Part shown: one piece after another, positions 1-9,114 of the stretch | How positions within the stretch are numbered: the stretch's first letter is position 1 | Layout: every line of letters begins with the position of its first letter | NCBI GenBank assembly: GCA_947457715.1 | Contig: CANGXK010000006.1 | Span: forward strand, 1 to 22,116 | Source: Gemmatimonadota bacterium | GTDB taxonomy: Bacteria; Gemmatimonadota; Gemmatimonadetes; Gemmatimonadales; Gemmatimonadaceae | Direction: 5' to 3' | DNA length: 22,116 nucleotides | The notes under the pieces: model-generated | Database searches by the model: none | Seen by the model: only the letters and a program-made list of their open reading frames with translations | What the model was told of the DNA's origin: nothing | Program-made: the position numbers and the translations under genes

Positions 1-1059
1 GAGCTCGCGAATCGGACGCGCATACTCGCGGGAGTACGTCCCGATGCCGACCACCGTAAAGCCAAGTTCGTCTTTCGCCATGCGGGCGGCGGCCATGACG
101 TGCGTGGCGTCGCCGAACACGAAGACGCGCTTGCCGGTGAGATAGGTGGAATCCACCGAACGCGAATACCACGGCAGCAACGAACGGCTGGCATCGACCT
201 GGGCACTGCCGGCGCGCTCGCGCTCGAGCAACGCCGACACATCGACGTTCGCCACCTTGCCGACTTCTTCCACGAATTCGCGCGTGGCCAGCACGCCGAT
301 CGGGACCGTGCGCACGGTGGGCTGTCCGAACGTCTTCTGCAGCCAGCGGGCGGTGGTGTCGGCCACCTCCGGATACAGCACGACGTTGAAGTCGGCGTGC
401 GGCATCGCCTGAATGTCCTTCACCGTGGCGTTCAGCGGCGCGCAGACATGCACATCGACGCCGATGTCGTGCAGCAGGCGCGTGATCTCCCGCACGTCGT
501 CACGATTGCGGAACCCGAGCGCGGTACCGCCCAGCAGATTGCAGCGCGGACGGCGGTGCTCGCGCGTGGCGGCAGCGGTCACGCTTTCGCGCGGCGGCGA
601 TCCGGGCGGGGGCGCGAGCGGCAGCAACAGCGTGCGGACGAGATGATAGAACGTTTCGCTGGCGCCCCAGTTCTCCTTCTTGGAGTAGGCGGGCAGTTCG
701 AGCGGCACGATGGGAATCGGCAGCGACATGCCCATCGCCAGCGATCCCGGCTGATCCTGAATCAGTTCGGCCGTGCACGACTCGCCAACCAGCATGGCGT
801 CGGGCTTGAAGCGCTCGTAGGCATCGCGCACCGCCGACTTCACCAGCTCCGCCGTGTCGCCGCCAAGGTCACGCGCCTGAAACGTGGTGTACGTGACTGG
901 CGGACGGGCATCGCGCCGCTCAATCATCGTGAAGAGCAGGTCGGCATAGGTGTCGCCCTGCGGCGCATGCAGGACATAATGCACGCCCTTCATCGAGGTC
1001 GCGATGCGCATCGCGCCCACGTGCGGCGGGCCTTCGTACGTCCAGAGCGTCAGGTCCAT
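1..1059 (-). CDS. bchB: Light-independent protochlorophyllide reductase subunit B (3' end outside window)
   Basis: BchB pairs with BchN to form the catalytic component of dark-operative protochlorophyllide reductase, which reduces ring D using electrons from BchL. The minus-strand reading frame is open for 353 codons to base 1, so the C-terminal third (the family is about 520-530 residues) is missing. The N-terminus [18 protein letters not shown] is the family signature. Asp36 (in HAPQGD) matches the aspartate known to be the fourth ligand of the BchN-BchB [4Fe-4S] cluster. The start at 1059 follows the bchN stop by 10 bp, with GAGGA seven bases upstream. It is the third gene of a bchF-bchN-bchB operon. 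The partner bchL is not in the window; in many purple bacteria bchH and bchL follow bchB, so it may lie past the left edge. Identification is very secure. Confidence 0.97.
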   Translation of the reverse strand, partial: MDLTLWTYEGPPHVGAMRIATSMKGVHYVLHAPQGDTYADLLFTMIERRDARPPVTYTTFQARDLGGDTAELVKSAVRDAYERFKPDAMLVGESCTAELIQDQPGSLAMGMSLPIPIVPLELPAYSKKENWGASETFYHLVRTLLLPLAPPPGSPPRESVTAAATREHRRPRCNLLGGTALGFRNRDDVREITRLLHDIGVDVHVCAPLNATVKDIQAMPHADFNVVLYPEVADTTARWLQKTFGQPTVRTVPIGVLATREFVEEVGKVANVDVSALLERERAGSAQVDASRSLLPWYSRSVDSTYLTGKRVFVFGDATHVMAAARMAKDELGFTVVGIGTYSREYARPIREL

Positions 1060-1069
1060 ACCGTAATCC

Positions 1070-2877
<1,808 letters not shown>

Positions 2878-2910
2878 CTCTACCGGGGGTTCGCATTCCC
2901 AGATGAGACG

Positions 2911-2939
2911 AGATTACGGAATGGCGCCGAAGTTGTCAA
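2911..2939 (-). promoter_or_regulatory. Predicted sigma-70-type promoter of bchF-bchN-bchB
   Basis: On the minus strand TTGACA (plus 2934-2939) is followed by exactly 17 bases and TAATCT (plus 2911-2916), which would start transcription near 2904 and give a leader of about 27 nt before bchF. The -35 hexamer is a perfect match and lies inside the left arm of the 36-bp palindrome, so a repressor bound there would block it. The -10 is a weaker match to consensus. Prediction from sequence only. Confidence 0.6.
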
Positions 2940-2968
2940 GAAAAGTTTACGTCAACCTTTCTTGACAA
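2933..2968. promoter_or_regulatory. 36-bp palindrome with two overlapping PpsR/CrtJ-type operator sites
   Basis: Left arm TTGTCAAGAAA (2933-2943) and right arm TTTCTTGACAA (2958-2968) are perfect inverted repeats. Extending to the central ACGT (2949-2952), 16 of 18 base pairs per half are symmetric. The known PpsR/CrtJ consensus is TGTN12ACA. Here TGT (2934-2936) lies 12 bases before ACG (2949-2951), and CGT (2950-2952) lies 12 bases before ACA (2965-2967): two overlapping sites, each one base off consensus. Each arm also contains an outward-facing TTGACA. The position between divergent bchF and the aerR-ppsR pair fits autoregulation and bch control by PpsR. The palindrome is seen directly; PpsR binding is inferred. 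Confidence 0.75.
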
Positions 2969-2990
2969 TCCGTTCCAGGTGTAACAAACT
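2962..2990 (+). promoter_or_regulatory. Possible promoter of the aerR-like gene and ppsR
   Basis: TTGACA at 2962-2967 faces the aerR-like gene and sits in the right arm of the palindrome, mirroring the bchF -35. No good -10 follows at 17 bases (CAAACT at 2985-2990); TAACAA at 2982-2987 is too close at 14 bases. The promoter may be weak or activator-dependent. The leader to the start at 3067 would be about 70 nt. Confidence 0.35.
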
Positions 2991-3066
2991 TGGCGTGTGT
3001 TTCGACCGCGCCGGCAACGGCGCCAGGATCCCGAATTCGTTCTTGCGCCTAGGAGATAACGCGGCA

Positions 3067-4050
3067 ATGTTCGGCGCTTCCCTCCAGCCTGCCGCTTCCA
3101 GTCACCCTCCGGTGACTCGCGACCCGGGCACAAGCCACGACGTGATGGAATCGCCCTCGGTACCCCGTCGATCCGAACGCCTCGAACGCCTCGAGCGACT
3201 CGAGCGTACGATAGAGAATGAGCTCGTGCCCCGCCTGCTGGCGAGTCATCGGGCCGGGCCGGTGCCGCCGTCACTGTCCATGGCCGTCGCGCGCGAGCTG
3301 TCGGAGCCTGACGTGGACGGGTTCGTGGCGGCCGTCCGCAGCCCAGACGATGCGCGGGCGGTGCAGTTCGTTCGTGAGGTGCTGGCGGATGGCGCGACGG
3401 TCGAAGCGGTGTATCTCGATCTGTTCGCCCCGGCGGCGCGGCGTCTCGGACAGCTGTGGGAGTGTGATGAATGCGACTTCGTCGAAGTGACGGTGTCGCT
3501 CGGGCGCATGCAGCGCCTGCTTCGCGATCTCTCGCAGGTTTTTCTGGCCGATGCCACCCGTCGTGAACCCGTCGGCAGTGTGCTGCTCACCTGTATTCCG
3601 GGCGAGCAGCACACCCTCGGCATCATCATGGTCGGCGAATTCCTGCTGCGTGACGGCTGGCGTGTCCTCGTGGGGGCGCCGTGGTCGGAGAGCGATCTGC
3701 TCACGATGGTAGGGACCGAGTGGTACGACGTGATCGGATTTTCCGTCGGCAGCGAAAGCCGGCTTCCACTGCTGAAGCGCGACATCCGGCGACTCAAGTC
3801 GGCGTCGCGGAATCCGCATGTGCAGTTCATGGTGGGCGGGCAGGTCTTCAGTGACGACCCCACCCTCGCCGATCAGATGGGCGCCAATGCCATCGCCGGA
3901 GATGCTCGTGAGGCGCCACAGATCGCGCGCCGGCTGCTCGCCACCGCGCACGCCACCGCGCACGCCACCGCGCACGACGCTGCGTCCGACGCTCCGAGGG
4001 AGGCAATAGGCGATCATGGCCAGTTCAGTGATGCCCTTCGACGCGAGTGA
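3067..4050 (+). CDS. aerR: AerR/PpaA-like cobalamin-binding antirepressor of PpsR
   Basis: AerR/PpaA proteins bind cobalamin and modulate PpsR/CrtJ in response to light or redox state. This 327-residue product has an N-terminal arginine/leucine heptad-like stretch (residues 37-47, LER repeated three times), a B12-binding helical domain at about 85-160 (LGQLWECDECDF, VTVSLGRMQRLL) and a B12-binding Rossmann domain from about 168. In the second, E180-Q-H182-T-L-G185 replaces the usual DxHxxG motif; His182 is the candidate cobalt ligand. VGGQVF follows near 256-261. The C-terminus carries three ATAH repeats (292-303). The start at 3067 was chosen for AGGAG at 3051-3055; Met27 (3145) is an alternative without a ribosome site. 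The frame stays open further upstream, but that part crosses the operator region. It overlaps ppsR by 35 bp. The family call is firm; aerR versus ppaA is not resolved. Confidence 0.88.
   Translation: MFGASLQPAASSHPPVTRDPGTSHDVMESPSVPRRSERLERLERLERTIENELVPRLLASHRAGPVPPSLSMAVARELSEPDVDGFVAAVRSPDDARAVQFVREVLADGATVEAVYLDLFAPAARRLGQLWECDECDFVEVTVSLGRMQRLLRDLSQVFLADATRREPVGSVLLTCIPGEQHTLGIIMVGEFLLRDGWRVLVGAPWSESDLLTMVGTEWYDVIGFSVGSESRLPLLKRDIRRLKSASRNPHVQFMVGGQVFSDDPTLADQMGANAIAGDAREAPQIARRLLATAHATAHATAHDAASDAPREAIGDHGQFSDALRRE
3940..3975 (+). repeat. Three perfect tandem copies of a 12-bp unit within the aerR-like gene
   Basis: GCCACCGCGCAC occurs three times head to tail (3940-3951, 3952-3963, 3964-3975), encoding ATAH-ATAH-ATAH near the protein C-terminus. 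The copies are identical at the DNA level, which suggests recent slippage, and a multiple of 12 bp keeps the frame. Copy number may differ between strains. Confidence 0.95.
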
Positions 4051-5455
4051 CGCCGCGTTTGGCGAGATCGACGCCAGGACCGCGGCCTCGCTGCTCGCCG
4101 TAGCGGGGGATATTGCCCTTGTGATGGACAGGGCTGGCGTCATTCGTGACGTGGCGCTCGTCGGTGCGGAAACCCAGTTCGGCGCGGCGCCCCAATGGAT
4201 CGGGCGCCCGTGGATCGAAACGGTCACGCCCGAGACCCGGTCCAAGATCGACATGCTGCTCAAGGAGGCCCTTTCGTCGGGGATCTCCAAGCGTCGGCAG
4301 GTCAACCACGTGCTCGTCGACGGTCCGGACGTCCCCGTCTCCTACACCGCGCTCCGGCTCGGCCAGGACGGGAATCTGGTCGCGGTCGGCCGGGACATGC
4401 GCCACGTCTCCGCCCTGCAGCAGCGACTGGTCGAGGCGCAGCAAGCCATGGAGCGCGACTACTGGCGCCTGCGCCATGTTGAGACGCGCTACCGCTTGCT
4501 CTTCCAGATCGCCAGCGACGCGATTCTCGTCATCGATGCGTCCACACTCAAGGTGCTCGACGCCAACACTGCGGCGGGGCACGTCTTCGGCGAGTCGCCG
4601 GATCGCCTGATCGGCCGCACGTTCCCGTTTGGGGCCGATGCCGGTGGAGCCCGGGTGCTCGAAGAACTGGCCATGACGGCCCGAAGCGCCGGCCGCGCCG
4701 GAGACGTGCTGATCAGCATGGCCACCGGGGGGCGGTCATATCATGCGTCGGCCTCCTGCTTCCGACAGGAGTCGGCCACGCTGCTGCTGGTCCGCCTGTC
4801 GGCGGCCGACATCGCCCCCACCGTCAGCGCGGCGGCGGACTCGCCGCTCCGCGTCATCGACCTGCTCGAACGGTCGCCGGATGGCTTTGCGGTCACGGAT
4901 CTCGACGGCCATGTCCTCACCGCCAACCGCGCCTTCCTCGATATCGCCGAACTGGCCAGCGAGGAGCAGGTGCGCGGGACGCTGTTCGCGACCTACATCG
5001 GTCGCCCGGGCGCGGACTTCCCGGTCTTCACGAGCATGCTGAAGAAGAACGGGGTCGTGCGCCTCATGGCCACGTCGGCCCGCGGCACGCACGGGAACCA
5101 GAGCGAGGTCGAAGTCTCGGCCGTCTGGGCGCCGGAGGGCGAGGAGCCCTGCATCGGGTTCACCGTGCGCGATATCGGCCGGCGGCTGGCGGCGACCCCA
5201 CAAGGGGCCCGCGACCTGACCCGTGCGGTCGAAGAACTCACGACCTTGGTGGGGCGCGTCTCGCTACGGGATCTGGTGCGGGATACGGTGGATCTGGTCG
5301 AGCGCCACTTCATCGAGGCGGCACTCGAGCTCACGAACGACAACCGGACCTCGGCGGCCGAGGTGCTGGGGGTGAGCCGGCAAAGCCTGTACGTGAAGCT
5401 CCGGCGGCACCGACTGGTCGCGCCCGGTGGCGGCGAAGACCCCCCGGTCAGCTGA
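4016..5455 (+). CDS. ppsR: Transcriptional regulator PpsR (CrtJ)
   Basis: PpsR/CrtJ represses photosynthesis genes under oxygen or light by binding TGTN12ACA sites. The 479-residue protein has the family layout: N-terminal PAS (about 25-130), a helical linker likely to form a coiled coil (about 131-157), PAS1 (about 158-262), PAS2 (about 280-390) and a Fis-type helix-turn-helix at the end (about 430-466, with NRTSAAEVLGVSRQSLYVKL). It has only two cysteines, Cys248 and Cys379, and none in the helix-turn-helix. Cys248 sits close in numbering to the PAS-region cysteine described for CrtJ, but the DNA-binding-domain cysteine is absent. The ATG at 4016 overlaps the end of the aerR-like gene by 35 bp, with GGGAGG (3998-4003) and AGG (4008-4010) upstream; Met6 (4031) is an alternative. 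A hairpin 12 bp after the stop may end the transcript. Confidence 0.95.
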   Translation: MASSVMPFDASDAAFGEIDARTAASLLAVAGDIALVMDRAGVIRDVALVGAETQFGAAPQWIGRPWIETVTPETRSKIDMLLKEALSSGISKRRQVNHVLVDGPDVPVSYTALRLGQDGNLVAVGRDMRHVSALQQRLVEAQQAMERDYWRLRHVETRYRLLFQIASDAILVIDASTLKVLDANTAAGHVFGESPDRLIGRTFPFGADAGGARVLEELAMTARSAGRAGDVLISMATGGRSYHASASCFRQESATLLLVRLSAADIAPTVSAAADSPLRVIDLLERSPDGFAVTDLDGHVLTANRAFLDIAELASEEQVRGTLFATYIGRPGADFPVFTSMLKKNGVVRLMATSARGTHGNQSEVEVSAVWAPEGEEPCIGFTVRDIGRRLAATPQGARDLTRAVEELTTLVGRVSLRDLVRDTVDLVERHFIEAALELTNDNRTSAAEVLGVSRQSLYVKLRRHRLVAPGGGEDPPVS

Positions 5456-5467
5456 GCAGGGACTGAC

Positions 5468-5491
5468 AACGGCCGGTTGACACCGGCCGTT
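5468..5491 (+). terminator. Hairpin after ppsR, possible intrinsic terminator
   Basis: A perfect 10-bp stem (AACGGCCGGT at 5468-5477 with ACCGGCCGTT at 5482-5491) closes on a TGAC loop. Only three Ts follow (5490-5492), so it is a weak intrinsic terminator or a transcript-stabilising structure. Its position 12 bp after the ppsR stop and before the bchG promoter supports a transcript end. Confidence 0.55.
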
Positions 5492-5561
5492 TGCCATTCC
5501 CTGGACTAGGACCAAGCGGTCCGCGATTCCGCCTCAACTTTCCTCTGTCGCAATCGCGCAC

Positions 5562-5582
5562 TGTCAACTAAAATAGACGCCT
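5562..5582 (+). promoter_or_regulatory. PpsR-type site overlapping a -10 element before bchG
   Basis: TGTC at 5562-5565, ten bases, then GACG (5576-5579) matches the extended PpsR consensus TGTCN10GACA except for the last base. TAAAAT (5569-5574) inside it is a good -10 hexamer and ends eight bases before the bchG ATG, so transcription would start at or next to the start codon. No Shine-Dalgarno is visible before bchG, which fits a leaderless mRNA. The -35 is poor (CTGTCG at 5545-5550, 18-bp spacer). Inference from sequence. Confidence 0.5.
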
Positions 5583-6509
5583 ATGAGCGTCAGCGTTTCC
5601 GTACAGTCGGCGCCAGCGCGCCCGGACCCGAAAGCGGTCCTGACGCTGCTCAAGCCGGTGACGTGGTTCCCGCCGATGTGGGCGTTCACTTGCGGTGCAA
5701 TTTCCGCCGGTGTGCCGCTCTCCGAGCGTATGCCCCTCCTCGCGCTCGGTATCGCGATCACGGGGCCGCTCGTGTGCGCGTCCAGTCAGGCCGTGAATGA
5801 CTGGTTCGATCGACACGTCGATGCGATCAACGAACCAAACCGCCCGATTCCGTCAGGTCGCATTCCCGGTCAGTGGGGGCTCGCGATCGCGATTTTCTGG
5901 ACGGCGCTGTGCCTGCTCGCCGCGCTCCCGCTTGGTGCCTTCGGCCTCTCCGCTGTCGCCATCGCCCTGCTCTTCTCGTGGGGCTACAGTGCGCCGCCGT
6001 TCCGCTTCAAGCGTAACGGCTGGATCGGTAACACCGCCGTGGGCTTCACCTATGAAGGACTCGCCTGGGTGACCGGCGCCGGCATCATGCTCGGCAATCA
6101 GGTGCCGCCGATGCCGGTGCTGCTGCTCGCCACGCTGTACAGCATCGGCGCGCATGGCATCATGACACTGAATGATTTCAAGGCGATCGAAGGCGACCAG
6201 CGGATGGGCGTGAATTCCCTGCCCGTGCTGCTCGGTGCCGACGGTGCGGCCCGGGTCGCATCGCTCGTGATGGTGCTGGCGCAGGCGGCGGTGATAGCGC
6301 TGCTGGTCACGTGGAGCCGTCCGTGGCACGCGCTGGCGATCGGTGTGCTGGCGCTCGTGCAAGCGATGATGATGTGGCGCTTCGTGCAGTCGCCGCGCGA
6401 GCGCGCGTTGTGGCTCAGCGCGCTGGGCGTGCCATTCTATGTCAGCGGCATGATGATCGCCGCCTTCGCCGTGCGAACGCTGCCGATCGTCACGGAGGCG
6501 GCCAAGTGA
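5583..6509 (+). CDS. bchG: Bacteriochlorophyll synthase (prenyl transferase)
   Basis: BchG esterifies bacteriochlorophyllide a with geranylgeranyl or phytyl diphosphate in the membrane. The 308-residue protein is a UbiA-superfamily member with about eight to nine hydrophobic helices. The two aspartate-rich prenyl-diphosphate motifs are present: N72-DWFDRHVD-80 followed by NEPNRPIPSG, and N197-DFKAIEGD-205 followed by QRMGVNSLP. SWGYSAPPFRFKRNGWIGN near 132-150 is typical of chlorophyll synthases rather than of UbiA or COX10. It opens the bchG-bch2-bchP-hem unit and overlaps the next gene by 4 bp. It lacks a ribosome-binding site and may be translated from a leaderless transcript. Confidence 0.96.
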   Translation: MSVSVSVQSAPARPDPKAVLTLLKPVTWFPPMWAFTCGAISAGVPLSERMPLLALGIAITGPLVCASSQAVNDWFDRHVDAINEPNRPIPSGRIPGQWGLAIAIFWTALCLLAALPLGAFGLSAVAIALLFSWGYSAPPFRFKRNGWIGNTAVGFTYEGLAWVTGAGIMLGNQVPPMPVLLLATLYSIGAHGIMTLNDFKAIEGDQRMGVNSLPVLLGADGAARVASLVMVLAQAAVIALLVTWSRPWHALAIGVLALVQAMMMWRFVQSPRERALWLSALGVPFYVSGMMIAAFAVRTLPIVTEAAK

Positions 6510-7822
6510 GCTGGTGGCAACTCGCCCGACTTGGCTTGGTACAGGCTGCGATCGGGGCCGTGGTCGTGCTGCTGACGACGACGATCAATCGTGTCATCGT
6601 GGTGGAACTGGCCTTGCCGGCGACGGTGCCGGGCTTCCTGGTGGCGTTGCACTTCGGCGTGCAGTTGATTCTCCGCCCTCGACTCGGCCACGACAGCGAT
6701 CGCAGCGGACGCCGAACGCCGTGGATTCTCGGCGGACTCGCCGTCTGCGCGCTGGGCGGCGTGGGCGTCGCCGCCAGCATCCCCGTGATGGCGACGCATG
6801 TCGCCCTCGGCATCGCCCTCGCGTCGATTGCCAGCGTCGTGCTCGGCGCAGGCGTGAGTGCCGCCGGTACGCCGTTGCTTGCGCTGATGAGCGAGCGGGC
6901 GCATCCGTCGCAGCGCGCCGGGGCCGCCGCGATCACGTGGATTCTGATGATTGTCGGCATCATCATCACGGCGGCCACGTCGGGCATCTTGCTCGATCCG
7001 TTCTCGTACACGCGACTGATCGCCATTGCTGCCGGCATCGGTGGCATCGGCTTGCTCGTCGCCGTCGTCGCCACCTATGCTGTGGAACGCGGACCACGGC
7101 CGGCCGCATCGGTGCCCGTGAATACCGACGCCTCGCACGGATCCTTCGTGGCCGCCCTGCGCACGGTGTGGGAAGAACCGGCAGCGCGCCTCTTCGCCAG
7201 CTTCGTCTTTCTCGCGATGTTCGCGTACAGCGCGCAGGACCTGATCCTTGAGCCGTTCGCCGGTATCGCCTTCGGCATGACGCCGGGCGAAAGCACGAAG
7301 CTCTCCGGCATGCATCACGGCGGGGTGCTCATCGGCATGGTAGCCACGGCGATGCTGGCGACCCGTCGAGGCCAGCTCCGTCACTGGGCGGCCGCGGGTT
7401 GCCTGGCGTCGGCCATCACGTATGTCGCACTTGCGGCCTCACCGGTGCTCGGCGACGTGCGCATGTTCACGGGCATCGTGATGCTCCTCGGCTTGGCGAA
7501 CGGCGTGTTTGCAATCGGCGCGATCGGTTCGATGATGGCGCTGACGGGTGACAAGACGGACGGACGCGCCGGCCTGCGGCTTGGTGTCTTCGGCGCGGCG
7601 CAGGCGCTCGCGTATGCGACCGGCACGATGGCGGGCGCGGTCGGCGTCGATACGGCGAAGGCGGTGCTGGACTCGCCCCTTCAGGGCTATCTGGCCGTGT
7701 TCAGTGTTGAAGCGGTGCTCTTTGCGGCGTCGGCGTTTCTCGCGTTGCGCAGCGCGTCCAGCGAGCGCGCGAATGACGTGTTCCGCGAGCGCTCGGAGCT
7801 GTTGCCGGCGGTCCTGCAGTGA
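6506..7822 (+). CDS. bch2: PucC-family (BCD) membrane protein, Bch2/Orf428 type
   Basis: PucC-family proteins are 12-helix members of the major facilitator fold thought to handle bacteriochlorophyll or assist assembly of light-harvesting complexes. The product is 438 residues from a GTG at 6506 that overlaps the bchG stop (GTGA), with GGAGG at 6494-6498 giving good spacing. About twelve hydrophobic segments can be seen. The loop after the second helix reads LRPRLGHDSDRSGRRTPWI (about residues 57-74), the family version of the transporter motif A. The order bchG-this gene-bchP is the one known for the Bch2/Orf428 subgroup; PucC and LhaA subgroups usually sit near puc or puh genes. The precise role of Bch2 is not established. 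The frame is open upstream over bchG, but that part is a shadow. Confidence 0.9.
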   Translation: MSWWQLARLGLVQAAIGAVVVLLTTTINRVIVVELALPATVPGFLVALHFGVQLILRPRLGHDSDRSGRRTPWILGGLAVCALGGVGVAASIPVMATHVALGIALASIASVVLGAGVSAAGTPLLALMSERAHPSQRAGAAAITWILMIVGIIITAATSGILLDPFSYTRLIAIAAGIGGIGLLVAVVATYAVERGPRPAASVPVNTDASHGSFVAALRTVWEEPAARLFASFVFLAMFAYSAQDLILEPFAGIAFGMTPGESTKLSGMHHGGVLIGMVATAMLATRRGQLRHWAAAGCLASAITYVALAASPVLGDVRMFTGIVMLLGLANGVFAIGAIGSMMALTGDKTDGRAGLRLGVFGAAQALAYATGTMAGAVGVDTAKAVLDSPLQGYLAVFSVEAVLFAASAFLALRSASSERANDVFRERSELLPAVLQ

Positions 7823-7880
7823 AGCGCGTCCTCACGGCGCGGTGGCGCACGGAATCTGTGTTCTCACGCGAGGTTGTTGC

Positions 7881-9089
7881 ATGAACGATGAACCCCGGCT
7901 TGCGCTGTACGACGTCCTGGTGATCGGCGGTGGCCCGGCTGGTGCGACGGCAGCGCACGAGCTCGCGAAAGCGGGCCGTTCGGTAATGCTGCTCGATCGC
8001 GCCGGGCGGACCAAGCCCTGTGGCGGCGCCGTGCCCCCGCAACTGCTGCGCGACTTCGCGGTGCCCGATTCGCTCATGGTGGCCCAGATCGATACCGCCC
8101 GCATCATTTCCCCGACCTGGCGCACGGTGGACATCCCGGTGGGCAACGGGTACGTGGGTATGGTGGACCGCGACGTGTTCGACGAGTGGTTACGCGCACG
8201 GGCCGCCAACGCCGGCGCGGAGCGACACGTCGGCACCTTCACGACCTTCGCCCGCGGTGCCGACGGCATCCCCGTCATCAGCTACACCGATGGACGTTCG
8301 CGGGCCGGCGAGACGCGTCAGGTCCGCGCCCGGATGGTGATCGGCGCCGACGGGGCGCTCTCACCGGTGGCGCGTCAGTGCATTCCGTACGCCCACAAGG
8401 CGAAGCACGTGTTTGCCTACCACGAGATCGTCAAGTCGCCGGTGGACGGACACCAGGCCAATTTCGGGGCCGCGCGCTGCGACGTGTACTATCAGGCGCC
8501 GCTCTCCCCGGATTTCTATGCCTGGGTTTTCCCCCATGGCGCGACGACGAGCATTGGGACGGGTACATTACAGAAGGGTTTCGGGCTCAAGGACGCCGTG
8601 GCCAAGCTGCGCCGGGAGACGGGGCTCGACCATGTCGAAACGATTCGGAAGGAAGGCGCACCGATTCCGATCAAGCCGCTGCCGAGGTGGGACAATGGCC
8701 GCGACGTGGTGTTGGCTGGCGATGCTGCCGGCGTCGTTGCCCCGGCCAGTGGCGAAGGGATTTTCTACGCGATGACGGGCGGGCGGTGTGCTGCCGAGGC
8801 GGTGCTGGAAGCCATGGCCACGGGAAATGCGAAGGCGTTACGCGGTGCGCGTCGTCGCTTCATGCGTAGGCATGGTCCGGTGTTCGCCGTGCTCGACATC
8901 ATGCAGTCTTTTTGGTATCGCAACGACAACCGCCGCGAACGTTTTGTCGCGATCTGCCGCGATCGGGATGTGCAGCAGCTCACGTTCGACGGGTACATGA
9001 ACAAGCAGCTGGTCAAGGCCAAGCCACTCGCCCACGTGAGAATCTTTTTCAAGAATCTTGCGCATCTGACCGGTCTCGCGACCGCGTGA
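7881..9089 (+). CDS. bchP: Geranylgeranyl diphosphate/geranylgeranyl-bacteriochlorophyll reductase
   Basis: BchP reduces the geranylgeranyl tail to phytyl, the last modification of bacteriochlorophyll a. The 402-residue flavoprotein has an N-terminal FAD motif (IGGGPAGATAA, residues 15-25), an acidic residue ending the second strand (Asp39), the family block KPCGGAVPPQL (45-55), and the second FAD motif near GDAAG (Asp281) continuing into ASGEGIFYAMTGG. The ATG at 7881 has CGAGG about eight bases upstream and directly precedes the FAD fold; the frame is open further left but overlaps bch2. It lies 58 bp after bch2 and 25 bp before hemA, so co-transcription is likely. Confidence 0.95.
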   Translation: MNDEPRLALYDVLVIGGGPAGATAAHELAKAGRSVMLLDRAGRTKPCGGAVPPQLLRDFAVPDSLMVAQIDTARIISPTWRTVDIPVGNGYVGMVDRDVFDEWLRARAANAGAERHVGTFTTFARGADGIPVISYTDGRSRAGETRQVRARMVIGADGALSPVARQCIPYAHKAKHVFAYHEIVKSPVDGHQANFGAARCDVYYQAPLSPDFYAWVFPHGATTSIGTGTLQKGFGLKDAVAKLRRETGLDHVETIRKEGAPIPIKPLPRWDNGRDVVLAGDAAGVVAPASGEGIFYAMTGGRCAAEAVLEAMATGNAKALRGARRRFMRRHGPVFAVLDIMQSFWYRNDNRRERFVAICRDRDVQQLTFDGYMNKQLVKAKPLAHVRIFFKNLAHLTGLATA

Positions 9090-9114
9090 GCCACTGCCCC
9101 GAGTCCGCACTCCG

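Noticed and set aside
3271..4305. Minus-strand open frame of 344 codons opposite the aerR-like gene and ppsR
   Set aside because: No recognisable domain, crosses two well-supported genes, and composition is that of an antisense shadow.
6437..7384. Minus-strand open frame of 315 codons opposite bch2
   Set aside because: Extremely rich in His, Arg, Asp and Glu with no hydrophobic core; antisense shadow of a membrane protein gene.
7823..7880. Possible PpsR site or promoter before bchP
   Set aside because: TGT occurs but no ACA or near match stands 12 bases away, and no convincing -10 or -35 was found; the gap fits an operon junction.
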